Positions 32,819 to 41,969 of a stretch of 64,000 nucleotides of DNA are shown here, in pieces (the first letter of the stretch is position 1; each line of letters opens with the position of its first letter). The notes under the pieces were generated by a model, which saw nothing but the letters and a program-made list of their open reading frames with translations, was not told where the DNA came from and did no database searches. This DNA is from CAYSEW01 sp964430245 (GTDB lineage Bacteria; Bacteroidota; Bacteroidia; Flavobacteriales_D; Parvicellaceae). Made by a program: the position numbers and the translations under genes. The DNA lies in NCBI GenBank assembly GCA_964430245.1, contig CAYSEW010000006.1, positions 52,433 through 116,432 of the forward strand, written 5' to 3'.

Positions 32819-33826
32819 ATGAAACGAAACGAACTTTTAAATAATATTTCTAAAGAAAAGATATTGATATTGGATGGTGCAATGGGTACCATGATCCAGC
32901 AGTATACATTAGAAGAAGCTGATTTTAGAAAAGGGTGGTTTGAAGGGCATGGTCATCCATTAAAAGGCAATAACGATTTGCTTTCTTTAACAAGGCCGGA
33001 GATCATAAAAAAGATCCATGCTCAATATTTTGAGGCAGGTGCAGATATTGTAGAAACCAATACTTTCTCAGGAACTTCTATTGCTCAATCTGATTATCAG
33101 CTTCAAGATTTTGCTTATGACATTAATTATCATGGTGCTAAATTAGCTAGAGAGGTAGCAGATGAATTCACCAAAAAAGAGCCAGATAAACCAAGATTTG
33201 TAGCTGGGTCAATAGGCCCCACTAATAGAACAGCTTCTATATCGCCAGATGTTAATGATCCAGGTTATAGAAATGTAACTTTTGATAAATTAAGGTTGGC
33301 TTATCAGGAACAGATTAAAGGTCTTATTGAAGGCGGGTCAGATATTCTATTAATAGAAACAGTTTTTGATACTTTAAATGCTAAAGCTGCTTTATTTGCT
33401 GTACAAGAAGTTTTTAATAAAATGGATATTCAATTACCGGTTATGGTTTCGGGAACCATTACTGATGCAAGTGGTAGAACTTTAACTGGTCAAACAACAG
33501 AGGCTTTTTTAATTTCCATGTCACATTACTCATTGTTTAGTATTGGGTTGAATTGTGCATTAGGCGCAAAAGATATGAAGCCTTACTTAAAGACATTGTC
33601 AAAAAAGAGTAATTTTTTAGTAAGTGCTCATCCTAATGCTGGATTGCCAAATGAGTTTGGTGAATATGATGAATCTCCTGAAATGATGGCTGATCAAGTT
33701 AAAGTGTTTTTGGAAGATGATATGCTTAATATATTAGGGGGGTGTTGCGGGACTACTCCGGGTCATATTAAAGCTTTGTCAGAGCTAGCCAGTCAATTTC
33801 AACCTAGAAAACCACTTTGTCTATGA
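32819..33826 (+). CDS. metH: Methionine synthase, homocysteine-binding domain subunit (MetH N-terminal part)
   Basis: The 335-residue protein equals the first domain of cobalamin-dependent methionine synthase: ILDGAMGTMIQ, DIVETNTFSGTSIAQSDY, GSIGPTNRTASISPDV, IETVFDTLNAKAA. The zinc-binding cysteines that activate homocysteine are in GLNCALGA and GGCCGTTPGHI. E. coli MetH has this domain fused to the rest (1227 residues in one chain); here a stop separates it, and the remainder follows in an ATGA overlap. Intact motifs on both sides argue for a true two-subunit enzyme rather than a frameshift. Expression is controlled by the SAM-I riboswitch directly upstream. Confidence 0.93.
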   Translation: MKRNELLNNISKEKILILDGAMGTMIQQYTLEEADFRKGWFEGHGHPLKGNNDLLSLTRPEIIKKIHAQYFEAGADIVETNTFSGTSIAQSDYQLQDFAYDINYHGAKLAREVADEFTKKEPDKPRFVAGSIGPTNRTASISPDVNDPGYRNVTFDKLRLAYQEQIKGLIEGGSDILLIETVFDTLNAKAALFAVQEVFNKMDIQLPVMVSGTITDASGRTLTGQTTEAFLISMSHYSLFSIGLNCALGAKDMKPYLKTLSKKSNFLVSAHPNAGLPNEFGEYDESPEMMADQVKVFLEDDMLNILGGCCGTTPGHIKALSELASQFQPRKPLCL

Positions 33827-36534
33827 GTATACATTCGTCATACAAAGGGGATTATGTTTTTAAATGGGAGAATTATCCGTATTTAAAATTGAGTGGTTTG
33901 GAACCATTAGTAGTGACGCCTGAATCAAATTTCATCAATGTTGGAGAAAGAACCAATGTTACAGGTTCAAAAAAGTTCCTGCGTTTAATTAAAGAAGGAG
34001 ATTTTGAGCAAGCTTTGGATGTAGCTCGTAATCAGGTTGAGGGAGGTGCTCAGGTGATAGATGTTAATATGGATGAAGGTATGTTGGATGGTGCAGAGTC
34101 CATGTCTAAATTTTTAAACTTGATTGCTGCTGAGCCAGATATTTCAAGGGTACCTGTAATGATAGATTCTTCTAAATGGGAGATCATTGAGGCAGGGTTG
34201 AAATGTGTTCAGGGGAAAGGAATTGTTAATTCTATTTCATTAAAATCAGGGGAGAAAGAGTTTATTGAACAAGCACAGCTGATTAAGCAATATGGTGCTG
34301 CTGTAATTGTAATGGCATTTGATGAAGTAGGGCAGGCCGATAATTACCAGCGAAGGATTGAAATATGTGAAAGGTCATATAACCTTTTAACAGAAGTTGT
34401 TCGTTTCAAACCAGAGGATATAATTTTTGATCCAAATATTTTCCCTGTCGCAACAGGGATGGAAGAGCACAATAATAACGCCCTTGATTTTTTCCGTGCT
34501 ACAAGGTGGATTAGAGAAAATCTGCCTGCTGCACATGTAAGTGGCGGAGTTAGTAATGTTTCATTTTCATTTAGAGGAAATAACGTAGTTAGAGAAGCAA
34601 TGCATTCTGCATTTTTATATCATGCAATTAAGGAGGGAATGGATATGGGTATTGTAAATCCTACTATGCTTGAGGTTTATGACAATATTCCTAAAGACCT
34701 GCTAGAACGCGTTGAGGATGTTCTGCTAAATAGAAGAGAAGATGCTACAGAAAGGTTGCTTGAGTTTTCACAAACTGTAAAAGCAGGAGACAAAAAGGAG
34801 GATGTTATTGAAGAGTGGAGATCATTGGAGGTAGCTAAAAGACTTGAATATGCCTTAGTGAAGGGAGTGACCGAATATATTGAAGAGGATGTTGAAAAGG
34901 TAAGAAAACAAGTGGATAGACCTTTAGAAGTAATAGAAGGGCCATTGATGAACGGAATGAATGTAGTAGGAGATCTTTTTGGTTCTGGTAAAATGTTTTT
35001 GCCTCAAGTAGTTAAATCAGCAAGGGTGATGAAAAAAGCTGTTGCTTATCTAACACCTTATATTGAAAAAGAAAAAGACTCAGTTTCTAAAACTAATGGA
35101 AAGATATTGATGGCAACAGTAAAAGGGGATGTTCATGATATTGGAAAAAACATTGTAGGAGTTGTGTTGGGATGTAATAATTATGAAATCCTAGATTTAG
35201 GAGTAATGGTGCCTGCAAGTAAGATCATACAAGTAGCTAAGGATGAAAATGTAGATATTATTGGACTAAGTGGATTGATCACTCCTTCTTTAGATGAAAT
35301 GATAGATGTGGCAAAGGAAATGGAGAAAAATAATGTACATGTTCCATTGTTAATAGGTGGCGCTACAACATCTAGAGTTCATACAGCTGTAAAAATAGAA
35401 CAGGTACTTAAAACGGCTCCAACTGTTCATGTGTTAGATGCTTCAAGAGCTGTAACAGTAGCAGGAAGCTTATTAAGTAATAAAAAACGTTCTTTTGCCG
35501 AGGGGATAAAAAATGAATATCAAAAGATCAGAGAAAATCATGAAAAGAAAAAGCAAGTAAAACAATATTTATCCATTGAAGGTGCTAGAAAGAATAAGTT
35601 AATGATTAATTGGGATGATTATCAACCATTTGTTCCCCTCAAACCTGGAACTCACCATTTAAATGAGTTAAACATTGAGCAGGTTAGTAAATACATAGAC
35701 TGGACTCCTTTCTTTCAAACCTGGGAATTGTATGGAAGATTTCCAAAGATCCTAGAAGATAAGGTAGTAGGTGAAGAGGCTGTAAAATTATATAATGATG
35801 CGCAACAAATGCTGTCAACTATTATTTCAGATAATTGGCTTCAGTTAAAAGCTGTTTTTGGTATCTGGAAGGCCAATAGCGAAGAAGATGATATTTTTAT
35901 TTATAATGAAAAAGGTGAACAAATAGCAACCTCCTTTACATTGAGGCAGCAGCTAAAAAAAGTAGAAGGAGCTACTAATAGATCGTTATCAGATTATATT
36001 ATTCCAAAGTCTAAGGATGTTGATGATTATATAGGCGCTTTTGTGGTCACTGCAGGTGCCGGAATTGAAGATAAAATAAATGAATTTGAAAAAGACCATG
36101 ACGATTACAATTCGATTCTTTTAAAAGCACTAGCAGATAGATTAGCAGAAGCTACTGCAGAGTACTTGCATGAATTGGTGAGAAAAGATTATTGGGGATA
36201 TACTAAAAAAGAAAATTTTTCTAATGATGAATTAATCAAAGAAAAATACATTGGAATAAGACCTGCTCCTGGTTATCCTGCATGTCCAGATCACACAGAG
36301 AAGGAGACCATATTTAATTTATTAAAAGCTACTGAAGCTATAGGCGTATCGTTAACAGAATCCTTGGCAATGTATCCAGCTTCTTCAGTTTCTGGATGGT
36401 ATTTTGCAAATCCCGAAGCTAAGTACTTTGGATTAGGCAAGATCAAAGAAGATCAGGTAGCTGACATAGCTAAAAGAAAGGGTGTTGATCAGGGAAAAAT
36501 GACAAGATGGCTGTCCTCAAGTTTAGCTGATTAA
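33823..36534 (+). CDS. metH: Methionine synthase, folate-, cobalamin- and SAM-binding subunit (MetH C-terminal part)
   Basis: From the ATG at 33823 the protein has 903 residues and carries the other three MetH modules. They are a pterin-binding domain (FINVGERTNVTGSKKF, DVNMDEGMLDG, PVMIDSSKW), a cobalamin domain with the cobalt-ligand histidine in KGDVHDIGKNIVG (His438), and a C-terminal reactivation domain with RPAPGYPACPDHTEK and the SAM site. It transfers the methyl group of methyl-tetrahydrofolate via cobalamin to homocysteine bound by the preceding subunit. A TTG six bases earlier is in frame, but the ATG overlapping the upstream TGA as ATGA is preferred. Its stop overlaps the convergent gene on the other strand. 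Confidence 0.95.
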   Translation: MSIHSSYKGDYVFKWENYPYLKLSGLEPLVVTPESNFINVGERTNVTGSKKFLRLIKEGDFEQALDVARNQVEGGAQVIDVNMDEGMLDGAESMSKFLNLIAAEPDISRVPVMIDSSKWEIIEAGLKCVQGKGIVNSISLKSGEKEFIEQAQLIKQYGAAVIVMAFDEVGQADNYQRRIEICERSYNLLTEVVRFKPEDIIFDPNIFPVATGMEEHNNNALDFFRATRWIRENLPAAHVSGGVSNVSFSFRGNNVVREAMHSAFLYHAIKEGMDMGIVNPTMLEVYDNIPKDLLERVEDVLLNRREDATERLLEFSQTVKAGDKKEDVIEEWRSLEVAKRLEYALVKGVTEYIEEDVEKVRKQVDRPLEVIEGPLMNGMNVVGDLFGSGKMFLPQVVKSARVMKKAVAYLTPYIEKEKDSVSKTNGKILMATVKGDVHDIGKNIVGVVLGCNNYEILDLGVMVPASKIIQVAKDENVDIIGLSGLITPSLDEMIDVAKEMEKNNVHVPLLIGGATTSRVHTAVKIEQVLKTAPTVHVLDASRAVTVAGSLLSNKKRSFAEGIKNEYQKIRENHEKKKQVKQYLSIEGARKNKLMINWDDYQPFVPLKPGTHHLNELNIEQVSKYIDWTPFFQTWELYGRFPKILEDKVVGEEAVKLYNDAQQMLSTIISDNWLQLKAVFGIWKANSEEDDIFIYNEKGEQIATSFTLRQQLKKVEGATNRSLSDYIIPKSKDVDDYIGAFVVTAGAGIEDKINEFEKDHDDYNSILLKALADRLAEATAEYLHELVRKDYWGYTKKENFSNDELIKEKYIGIRPAPGYPACPDHTEKETIFNLLKATEAIGVSLTESLAMYPASSVSGWYFANPEAKYFGLGKIKEDQVADIAKRKGVDQGKMTRWLSSSLAD

Positions 36535-36980
36535 GGAGTTATTTTAATACTAAAATCATCTTCAAAAGGGATACACATCTCTTCATTGCATACCATGTAG
36601 TAGATTTTTCCAGAAACAGAAAATTGATCAGAGGAAGTGACTTTTATTTTCTGAGAAAATTCCGCTGAGTTTTCAAAATAGCTAACATCAACGCCAAAAT
36701 TGTCATCAAATGTTTTGATGGGCTTTGATTCTATTAATTGACCAGTGAGCTGATAATGATCCGAATCTATATACTTAAACTCAGTAGGTAAAGGACCTTC
36801 GTCAGGGCTAGGAAGGTGGGCAGCATATAAGTGCCAGTCTAAATCAATGACGGCTTTGTAATGAATGGAAGCAGACTCTTTGTTGTAATCGATTTTCCAG
36901 AGAACAGGGTTTTCTTGAGAGGTTGCTCCAAGTGTAAAAAATAAAGTAGCTAGAATTAAGAGTTTATTCATTGAGGACAT
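36531..36980 (-). CDS. Stand-alone DsbD N-terminal-domain-like periplasmic protein
   Basis: A 149-residue protein with a signal peptide (hydrophobic ~7-20) and one domain clearly related to the N-terminal domain of the DsbD protein encoded just upstream: both share WHLYAxxL / WHLYSQYL, DEGPLPTEF / DEGPLSTYI, an aromatic FF/YF-x-xSAxFxQK pattern and MVCNEEMCIP / MVCDDKECLP with a cysteine pair. In DsbD this domain passes electrons to periplasmic substrates. It follows dsbD after 26 bases. It could be an additional electron acceptor or a substrate adaptor (inference). Its stop overlaps metH tail to tail by four bases. Confidence 0.8.
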   Translation of the reverse strand: MSSMNKLLILATLFFTLGATSQENPVLWKIDYNKESASIHYKAVIDLDWHLYAAHLPSPDEGPLPTEFKYIDSDHYQLTGQLIESKPIKTFDDNFGVDVSYFENSAEFSQKIKVTSSDQFSVSGKIYYMVCNEEMCIPFEDDFSIKITP

Positions 36981-37006
36981 TAATGCAAAACATATACCAT
37001 TTTTGA

Positions 37007-39019
37007 TTAGTTTTCAGTTTGCGTTTTTTCATAAGCATCTAAACCACATTTAAGCCATTTAGCATATTCTGTAGGGTCTGGCGTATAACCAATAGGATTG
37101 GTCAGCAATTTGCCTTCAGGACTAATGATTACATAAAACGGTTGTGAAACTTTGCCAAATTGTAAACTTTCAAAAGTGGCCCATTTATCACCAACGGTGA
37201 TGATTTTCTTTTGTTTTTTTGTGCCATCAGGCAATGGTATGGTTATTTCACCTTGGTCTTTTTTTGATAATTCTTTTCTGTCATCTACATATAAAGAGGC
37301 GAGAATGTAGCCATCATTAATTAGGTCAAACACTTCTTTTTGACTCCATACATTGTCTTCCATTCTTCTACAGTTAGTGCATGCATGACCAGTGAAATCA
37401 ATTAAGATGGGTTTTTTGTTTTTAATTGCGTCTTCTTGAGCAGTTTCAAATTCATGATAGCAATTTAATCCATTTGGACAATCATTAGGGTGAAACCAAG
37501 AGTAGGTTACTGGAGGCGCTACACCACTTAATAAGTTTAGTGCTTGGTAGGTTCCTGTTTTATCATTCACCTTAAATCCAAAACAAAAATATACAGCTAA
37601 AATTCCAAAAGCTGAAGCGATAATGATTCTTGTTGGTTTTAATTTTTCAATAGGGCTATCATGAGGAAATTTAATATATCCTAGTAAATAAACTGCAGTT
37701 CCAGCAGCGCACAAGATCCAAAGGATTAAAAAGAGTTCATATTTTAAAATTCCCCAATGCTCTACTAGGTCAGCAGTAGATAAGAACTTGAAAGCAAGAG
37801 CTACTTCTACAAATCCTAAAACAACTTTCACGGAGTTTAACCAACCTCCTGATTGAGGCATTGATTTTAACATGGCTGGGAATGCAGCAAAAATAGTAAA
37901 TGGAATACCTAGGCCAACACCAAAGCCAGCCATGGCCATAGTTATAGGTACTGGTCCTTTATCTAAAGACCCAGCTAATACTGAACCTAATAATGGTCCT
38001 GTACAAGAAAATGATACAATAGCCAGCACTAAGGCCATAAAAACAACACCAATAATACCTCCTAAGTCAGCAGCTTTGTCTGCTTTGTTTGCCCAGCTTG
38101 TAGGGAGGGTTAGTTCATAATAACCAAAAAATGAAAAAGCAAAAACCATGAAAATTAAAAAGAAAATAATATTTAAAATAGCACTAGAAGCTATCTTATT
38201 TAAGATTTCAGGGTCTGTCCCTTGAAAATAAAATGGGATACTCAAGCTAGCATAAACTGCAATAATTGAAAACCCATACAGTAGTGCTTTAGCAATTCCT
38301 GATCCTTTTTCACTCCCACCTTTTGTAAAAAAACTAACTGTTAAAGGGACCATTGGAAATACACATGGAGTAAGAAGAGAGATTAGGCCACCAATTAAAC
38401 CAAAAATAAATAACATCCAGTAACTCCTGTCCTCATCTTCATAATCACCGCAACTACTTACAGGGTTTTTTAGAAACTCATCTCTGTTTTCTAGAGTAGT
38501 TAATAATGGAATCTTGGCCAATGCATTACTGTCTGTTCTGTAGATAACAGCTTGCTGACCTCCAACACCTTTTGTTAAATCGATTTCAAAGGAATAATCA
38601 TCTGGAGGAAGACATTCTTTGTCATCACAAACCATAAAATTTACATTCCCTTTAAATATTGATGAGTCTGGATTAAGTGCCTTTACTTTTTGAATAAAAA
38701 TGGCGGAATGGCTAAAAAAGCTAATATCCATTTCCCAAACAGGATCGTAGTGAGATTCTACGCCTTTTTCAATTGTTTTGCCAATTATTTCAAATAAATC
38801 AGGGGACTCAAAAGTTATGTAAGTAGATAAAGGTCCTTCATCACTTTTAAGATATTGTGAATAAAGGTGCCAGCCTTCATCAATTTCAGTAATAATTTTA
38901 ACCTCATATGTATTTGCATCTATAGAACTAGATTCGACACTCCAAGATGTTGGTGTTTGAGAAAGAACAGTAAAGCAGGCAAAAATTGTTAAAAGAAAAG
39001 CTACAAGTCTTTTTTTCAT
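37007..39019 (-). CDS. dsbD: Thiol:disulfide interchange protein DsbD-like (cytochrome c biogenesis type)
   Basis: The 670-residue protein has a signal peptide, an N-terminal periplasmic domain (~25-150, with MVCDDKECLP), about eight membrane segments (~200-495, with LLTPCVFPMVPLTVSFFTKGG and SFSCTGPLLGS bearing the transmembrane redox cysteines), and a C-terminal thioredoxin domain with TGHACTNCRRMED (Cys547, Cys550) and QPFYVIISPEG. It moves electrons from the cytoplasm to periplasmic thiols for protein disulfide repair and c-type cytochrome maturation. A promoter-like sequence lies just upstream, and it appears to be transcribed with the small DsbD N-domain paralogue. Confidence 0.93.
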   Translation of the reverse strand: MKKRLVAFLLTIFACFTVLSQTPTSWSVESSSIDANTYEVKIITEIDEGWHLYSQYLKSDEGPLSTYITFESPDLFEIIGKTIEKGVESHYDPVWEMDISFFSHSAIFIQKVKALNPDSSIFKGNVNFMVCDDKECLPPDDYSFEIDLTKGVGGQQAVIYRTDSNALAKIPLLTTLENRDEFLKNPVSSCGDYEDEDRSYWMLFIFGLIGGLISLLTPCVFPMVPLTVSFFTKGGSEKGSGIAKALLYGFSIIAVYASLSIPFYFQGTDPEILNKIASSAILNIIFFLIFMVFAFSFFGYYELTLPTSWANKADKAADLGGIIGVVFMALVLAIVSFSCTGPLLGSVLAGSLDKGPVPITMAMAGFGVGLGIPFTIFAAFPAMLKSMPQSGGWLNSVKVVLGFVEVALAFKFLSTADLVEHWGILKYELFLILWILCAAGTAVYLLGYIKFPHDSPIEKLKPTRIIIASAFGILAVYFCFGFKVNDKTGTYQALNLLSGVAPPVTYSWFHPNDCPNGLNCYHEFETAQEDAIKNKKPILIDFTGHACTNCRRMEDNVWSQKEVFDLINDGYILASLYVDDRKELSKKDQGEITIPLPDGTKKQKKIITVGDKWATFESLQFGKVSQPFYVIISPEGKLLTNPIGYTPDPTEYAKWLKCGLDAYEKTQTEN

Positions 39020-39039
39020 TGATAATAAGATTAAAAGTT

Positions 39040-39068
39040 TAAAGTTAAGATATAAAGTGATTTTCCAA
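39040..39068 (-). promoter_or_regulatory. Putative dsbD promoter
   Basis: On the minus strand TTG (39068-39066) is followed after 18 bases by TAACTTTA (39047-39040), matching the Bacteroidota TTG-N17-23-TAnnTTTG arrangement with one mismatch; the dsbD ATG lies 20 bases downstream. Confidence 0.45.
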
Positions 39069-39110
39069 GAATAAATCTAGCTTCTTTCTTGGATTCTTAA
39101 TTTGATTAAG
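39065..39110. repeat. Two inverted repeats between the 96-residue-protein gene and dsbD
   Basis: CCAAGAA (39065-39071) with TTCTTGG (39086-39092), and CTTAAT (39096-39101) with ATTAAG (39105-39110), are perfect stem arms close together downstream of the 96-residue-protein gene. Neither is followed by a good T run on the minus strand, so termination is uncertain; the first overlaps the -33 box proposed for dsbD. Confidence 0.4.
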
Positions 39111-39122
39111 GATAGGGATATT

Positions 39123-39413
39123 TTATAAAATAACATCAACTAATCGATGGATGGGGATGATAACCCCTTTTTTTAAGACAATGTTTCTGTCCCCAACTGC
39201 CCAAATTGTTGTTTGAACTTCTTTTGTACCTTCTTCATCCTCAAAAATAATTCTCATTTTAGTTCGATGTATATTTCCTAAAATCATAGAACGCCTTAGT
39301 TTTTTCTTTAAAATCTTTATTTGATCCTTGGATTTATCTACAGGTTCATGAGGGAAATTTAAAGAAGGAATGCTCTCTTTTTCAATTACTTGTGTAGTGT
39401 AGGTAACGATCAT
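39123..39413 (-). CDS. Hypothetical protein, 96 residues
   Basis: Not assigned to a named family. Residues ~28-45 form a basic helix (KSKDQIKILKKKLRRSMIL), followed by a beta-rich part (TKMRIIFEDEEGTKEVQTTIW, DRNIVLKKGVIIPIHRLVDVIL) that resembles a small beta-barrel. No signal peptide or membrane segment is seen, so it is probably cytoplasmic. It stands alone between tilS and dsbD with gaps of about 110 bases on both sides, each holding hairpins, and so is likely a single-gene transcript. The clear codon structure, plausible fold and isolated position support a real gene. I recall short flavobacterial proteins of this pattern but no function. Confidence 0.6.
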   Translation of the reverse strand: MIVTYTTQVIEKESIPSLNFPHEPVDKSKDQIKILKKKLRRSMILGNIHRTKMRIIFEDEEGTKEVQTTIWAVGDRNIVLKKGVIIPIHRLVDVIL

Positions 39414-39493
39414 AAATTAGTGATTAATTTTATTTGAATTCTTGGCTAAAGATTATTTTACGCCATTAACAGCATTAATGTTTCAATTAATAA

Positions 39494-39514
39494 TAAAAAA
39501 AGAATAAATATTCT
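39494..39514 (-). terminator. Possible intrinsic terminator after tilS
   Basis: On the minus strand AGAATATTTATTCT (39514-39501) is a perfect A/T-rich hairpin followed by a run of T (A-run 39495-39500 on the + strand), 13 bases after the tilS stop. The stem is short, so strength is doubtful. Confidence 0.4.
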
Positions 39515-39526
39515 AATAAGCTAGCT

Positions 39527-40837
39527 TTATTGATCTGATATTGAAATTTTACAGCAATTCATTGTTTTTTTATCTACTAAAAATTCAGCACTTATTTTTT
39601 TTCCTATCACCCATATAATCTCATTGTTGGAAAGCAGTACATAGGTTCTTTTTTTATCAGGCAATGGGGTCTTTAGGTCGATAAGTAGATCACTAACTTT
39701 TTTTGACCCTTTCATTCCAATTGGTTTTATTCTGTCCCCAGGGAGCCATTTTCTTAATTGAAGTGGAAAAGTTAATTTATCAGTGTCAAAATAGGCAATT
39801 CCTGTTACTGTATTTAAATTGCTTGGTTTGTTAATTGAACTGCATATTATTTTTAATGGTTTATCTAAGGATGAATTCATTTGAAGTGGATAGACAGTGT
39901 GGTCATCATCTAAGTTTTCATTAATGATCCAAGTATTTCTGTCAACAAATAAGGTAAAGTTCTTACAAATAAATTTTTTCCCAGATTGAGGATTATTTAA
40001 GACTAAATCTTTTATTTGAGAGCGATTAAAACCAAAGGTTTTTAAATAATGATACCAAACTAGTTCAGGAATTTCATCATTATATTGAATGTGATAGGAG
40101 TTCCCTTTTTTCTTTACTAATGGGTTGATTTTTTCCTGAACAAGCGCCATTAATAGCGAATAATCTTCTTTTATTAATGAGATAGTTGATCCTGCATTTA
40201 TATCAAAATCAGGAAATTGCTTATAAAAAGAGGGGAGAATAACATTTCTAATGTAATTCCTATCATATTTTAATTCTTTATTGGTACTGTCATCTCTGTA
40301 TTTTATTTTATTGCTTTTTGCATATTCATTGATGTTATTTTTTGTAACAGACAATAAAGGTCTTATGATATTGTCCCTTAGTTGAGGGATTCCAGTTAAC
40401 CCTTTTAATCCTGCACTTCTATTTAAATGCATTAAGAAAGTTTCAATATTGTCTTGTAAATGATGTGCAGTTATAACATATTGGTAACCGAATTCATCTT
40501 GAATGGAATTAAAAAAATTATATCTAATATTTCTAGCAGCTTCCTGTATAGATAACTTGTTTTCTGAAGCATGTCCTGTTGCATTCTTTTCAAGAAGATG
40601 AAAAGGTATATTTTCTTTTTTGCAATAATCTTTAACTAAATCAGCATCAAGATCACTTTCTTTGTTTCGTAATTTAAAATTTACGTGTGCAGCTCCTATT
40701 TTAAGACCGATATTTTTTGCTATATCAAGACAAACCATAGAGTCAATTCCTCCAGAAACAGCAATAAGGAAATGACTTTTTGAATCAATGTTGTTTTTGG
40801 ACAAAAATTCAATAAATATATTTTTTAGCTCTTTCAT
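39527..40837 (-). CDS. tilS: tRNA(Ile)-lysidine synthetase
   Basis: The 436-residue protein has the PP-loop VSGGIDSMV (SGGIDS at 28-33), AAHVNFKLRNKESDLDAD, TAHHLQDNIETFLMHLNRSAGLKGLTGIP and DRNYIRNVILP, followed by a C-terminal domain with KWLPGDRIKPIGMKGSKKVSDLLID. It attaches lysine to C34 of a tRNA(Ile) so that it reads AUA instead of AUG, an essential function. The start overlaps the pabB stop (ATGA), and a hairpin follows the gene. Length matches the long form of the family with the C-terminal tRNA-binding domain. Confidence 0.95.
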   Translation of the reverse strand: MKELKNIFIEFLSKNNIDSKSHFLIAVSGGIDSMVCLDIAKNIGLKIGAAHVNFKLRNKESDLDADLVKDYCKKENIPFHLLEKNATGHASENKLSIQEAARNIRYNFFNSIQDEFGYQYVITAHHLQDNIETFLMHLNRSAGLKGLTGIPQLRDNIIRPLLSVTKNNINEYAKSNKIKYRDDSTNKELKYDRNYIRNVILPSFYKQFPDFDINAGSTISLIKEDYSLLMALVQEKINPLVKKKGNSYHIQYNDEIPELVWYHYLKTFGFNRSQIKDLVLNNPQSGKKFICKNFTLFVDRNTWIINENLDDDHTVYPLQMNSSLDKPLKIICSSINKPSNLNTVTGIAYFDTDKLTFPLQLRKWLPGDRIKPIGMKGSKKVSDLLIDLKTPLPDKKRTYVLLSNNEIIWVIGKKISAEFLVDKKTMNCCKISISDQ

Positions 40838-41949
40838 TTACAGGCCTCTAATATAGAACTTGCTTTTGTTATAGTTTCTTCATATTCTTTTAAAGGGTCA
40901 CTATCTATTGTGATTGCTCCGCCTACGCTAAAAGATGCACATTGATTTTTTTTATTGTATAGAAGTGTACGGATAATTACACTCATATCAAAATCCCCAT
41001 TTGGGGAGATTAATCCAATACTGCCAGAATACAATCCTCTTTTAGAGGATTCATATTTTTCCATTAGCTTCATAGCCCTGATTTTTGGAACGCCAGTCAT
41101 TGAACCCATAGGGAAAGTAGCTCTAAGCACCTCACTAAATAAGATTCCTTCTTTTAAGGTGCAGCTTACATCCGATATCATTTGATGGATATTCTTGAAA
41201 GTATGTACAGCACAAAGGTTTTTTACTTTAACTGAATTTTTTACTGCTATTTTACTTAAGTCATTCCTTACTAGATCAACGATCATGATATTTTCTGTTC
41301 TTTCTTTAGGGTCATTTTTTAATTGCTCTAATATTGTATTGTCTTCTTTTTTATTCCTTCCTCTTCTGGCTGTTCCTTTAATTGGTTGAGAGAGTAGTTG
41401 CTTACCTGTTTTTTTGAGATATCTTTCTGGACTAGCAGAAATTACAATGTGATCCTCTAGATCAGCATAAACAGCAAAAGGAGCTTCAGTAAGCTGTTTA
41501 AGTTTTTTATAGATAGAAACCCCATTAAAAGAAGTAGTTTTTGCAGTCCATTGATAACAAAAATTAGTTTCATAGATGTCACCAAGCTGAATATGTTGTT
41601 TGATCTTATTAATACAGGTTTGATACTCTACTTTATTCAATGCTGGTTGAAATATAATTTCTTCATGTTTTGGTAGATTCTTATCTATAAGATCATTTAA
41701 CGAAGAAAGTGTTTTAATTTCAGCAGGAACAATGCATTTTATTACAGGGAATTGAATGTTGTCGTCATTATCTGACTTTAGGGTTTCAAATGAATTTTTA
41801 AGATCATAGGAAATAAAACACAGCATATATTCTCCTTTATGCTGCTCAATAAATTGGTCAAGCTCATTCAATGAATTTATATTAGGGTTGTTAATGGATA
41901 GTTCACTTTTTATCCCTAAAAAAAGCTTATTGCCTAGTATAACAAACAT
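40834..41949 (-). CDS. pabB: Aminodeoxychorismate synthase component I
   Basis: A 371-residue chorismate-binding enzyme with QPIKGTARRG (the PIKGT lysine typical of PabB rather than anthranilate synthase), DPKERTENIMIVDLVRNDLSKIA, the TFPMGSMTGVPKIRAMKLME motif and GLYSGSIGLISPNGDFD. PabB converts chorismate with ammonia to aminodeoxychorismate on the way to p-aminobenzoate and folate. The N-terminal part is shorter than in E. coli PabB (453). No glutaminase subunit (PabA) or lyase (PabC) gene is adjacent. It overlaps tilS by four bases and lies 20 bases after hemH. Confidence 0.9.
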   Translation of the reverse strand: MFVILGNKLFLGIKSELSINNPNINSLNELDQFIEQHKGEYMLCFISYDLKNSFETLKSDNDDNIQFPVIKCIVPAEIKTLSSLNDLIDKNLPKHEEIIFQPALNKVEYQTCINKIKQHIQLGDIYETNFCYQWTAKTTSFNGVSIYKKLKQLTEAPFAVYADLEDHIVISASPERYLKKTGKQLLSQPIKGTARRGRNKKEDNTILEQLKNDPKERTENIMIVDLVRNDLSKIAVKNSVKVKNLCAVHTFKNIHQMISDVSCTLKEGILFSEVLRATFPMGSMTGVPKIRAMKLMEKYESSKRGLYSGSIGLISPNGDFDMSVIIRTLLYNKKNQCASFSVGGAITIDSDPLKEYEETITKASSILEACK

Positions 41950-41969
41950 TAAATAAAAGTAATGGAAAA

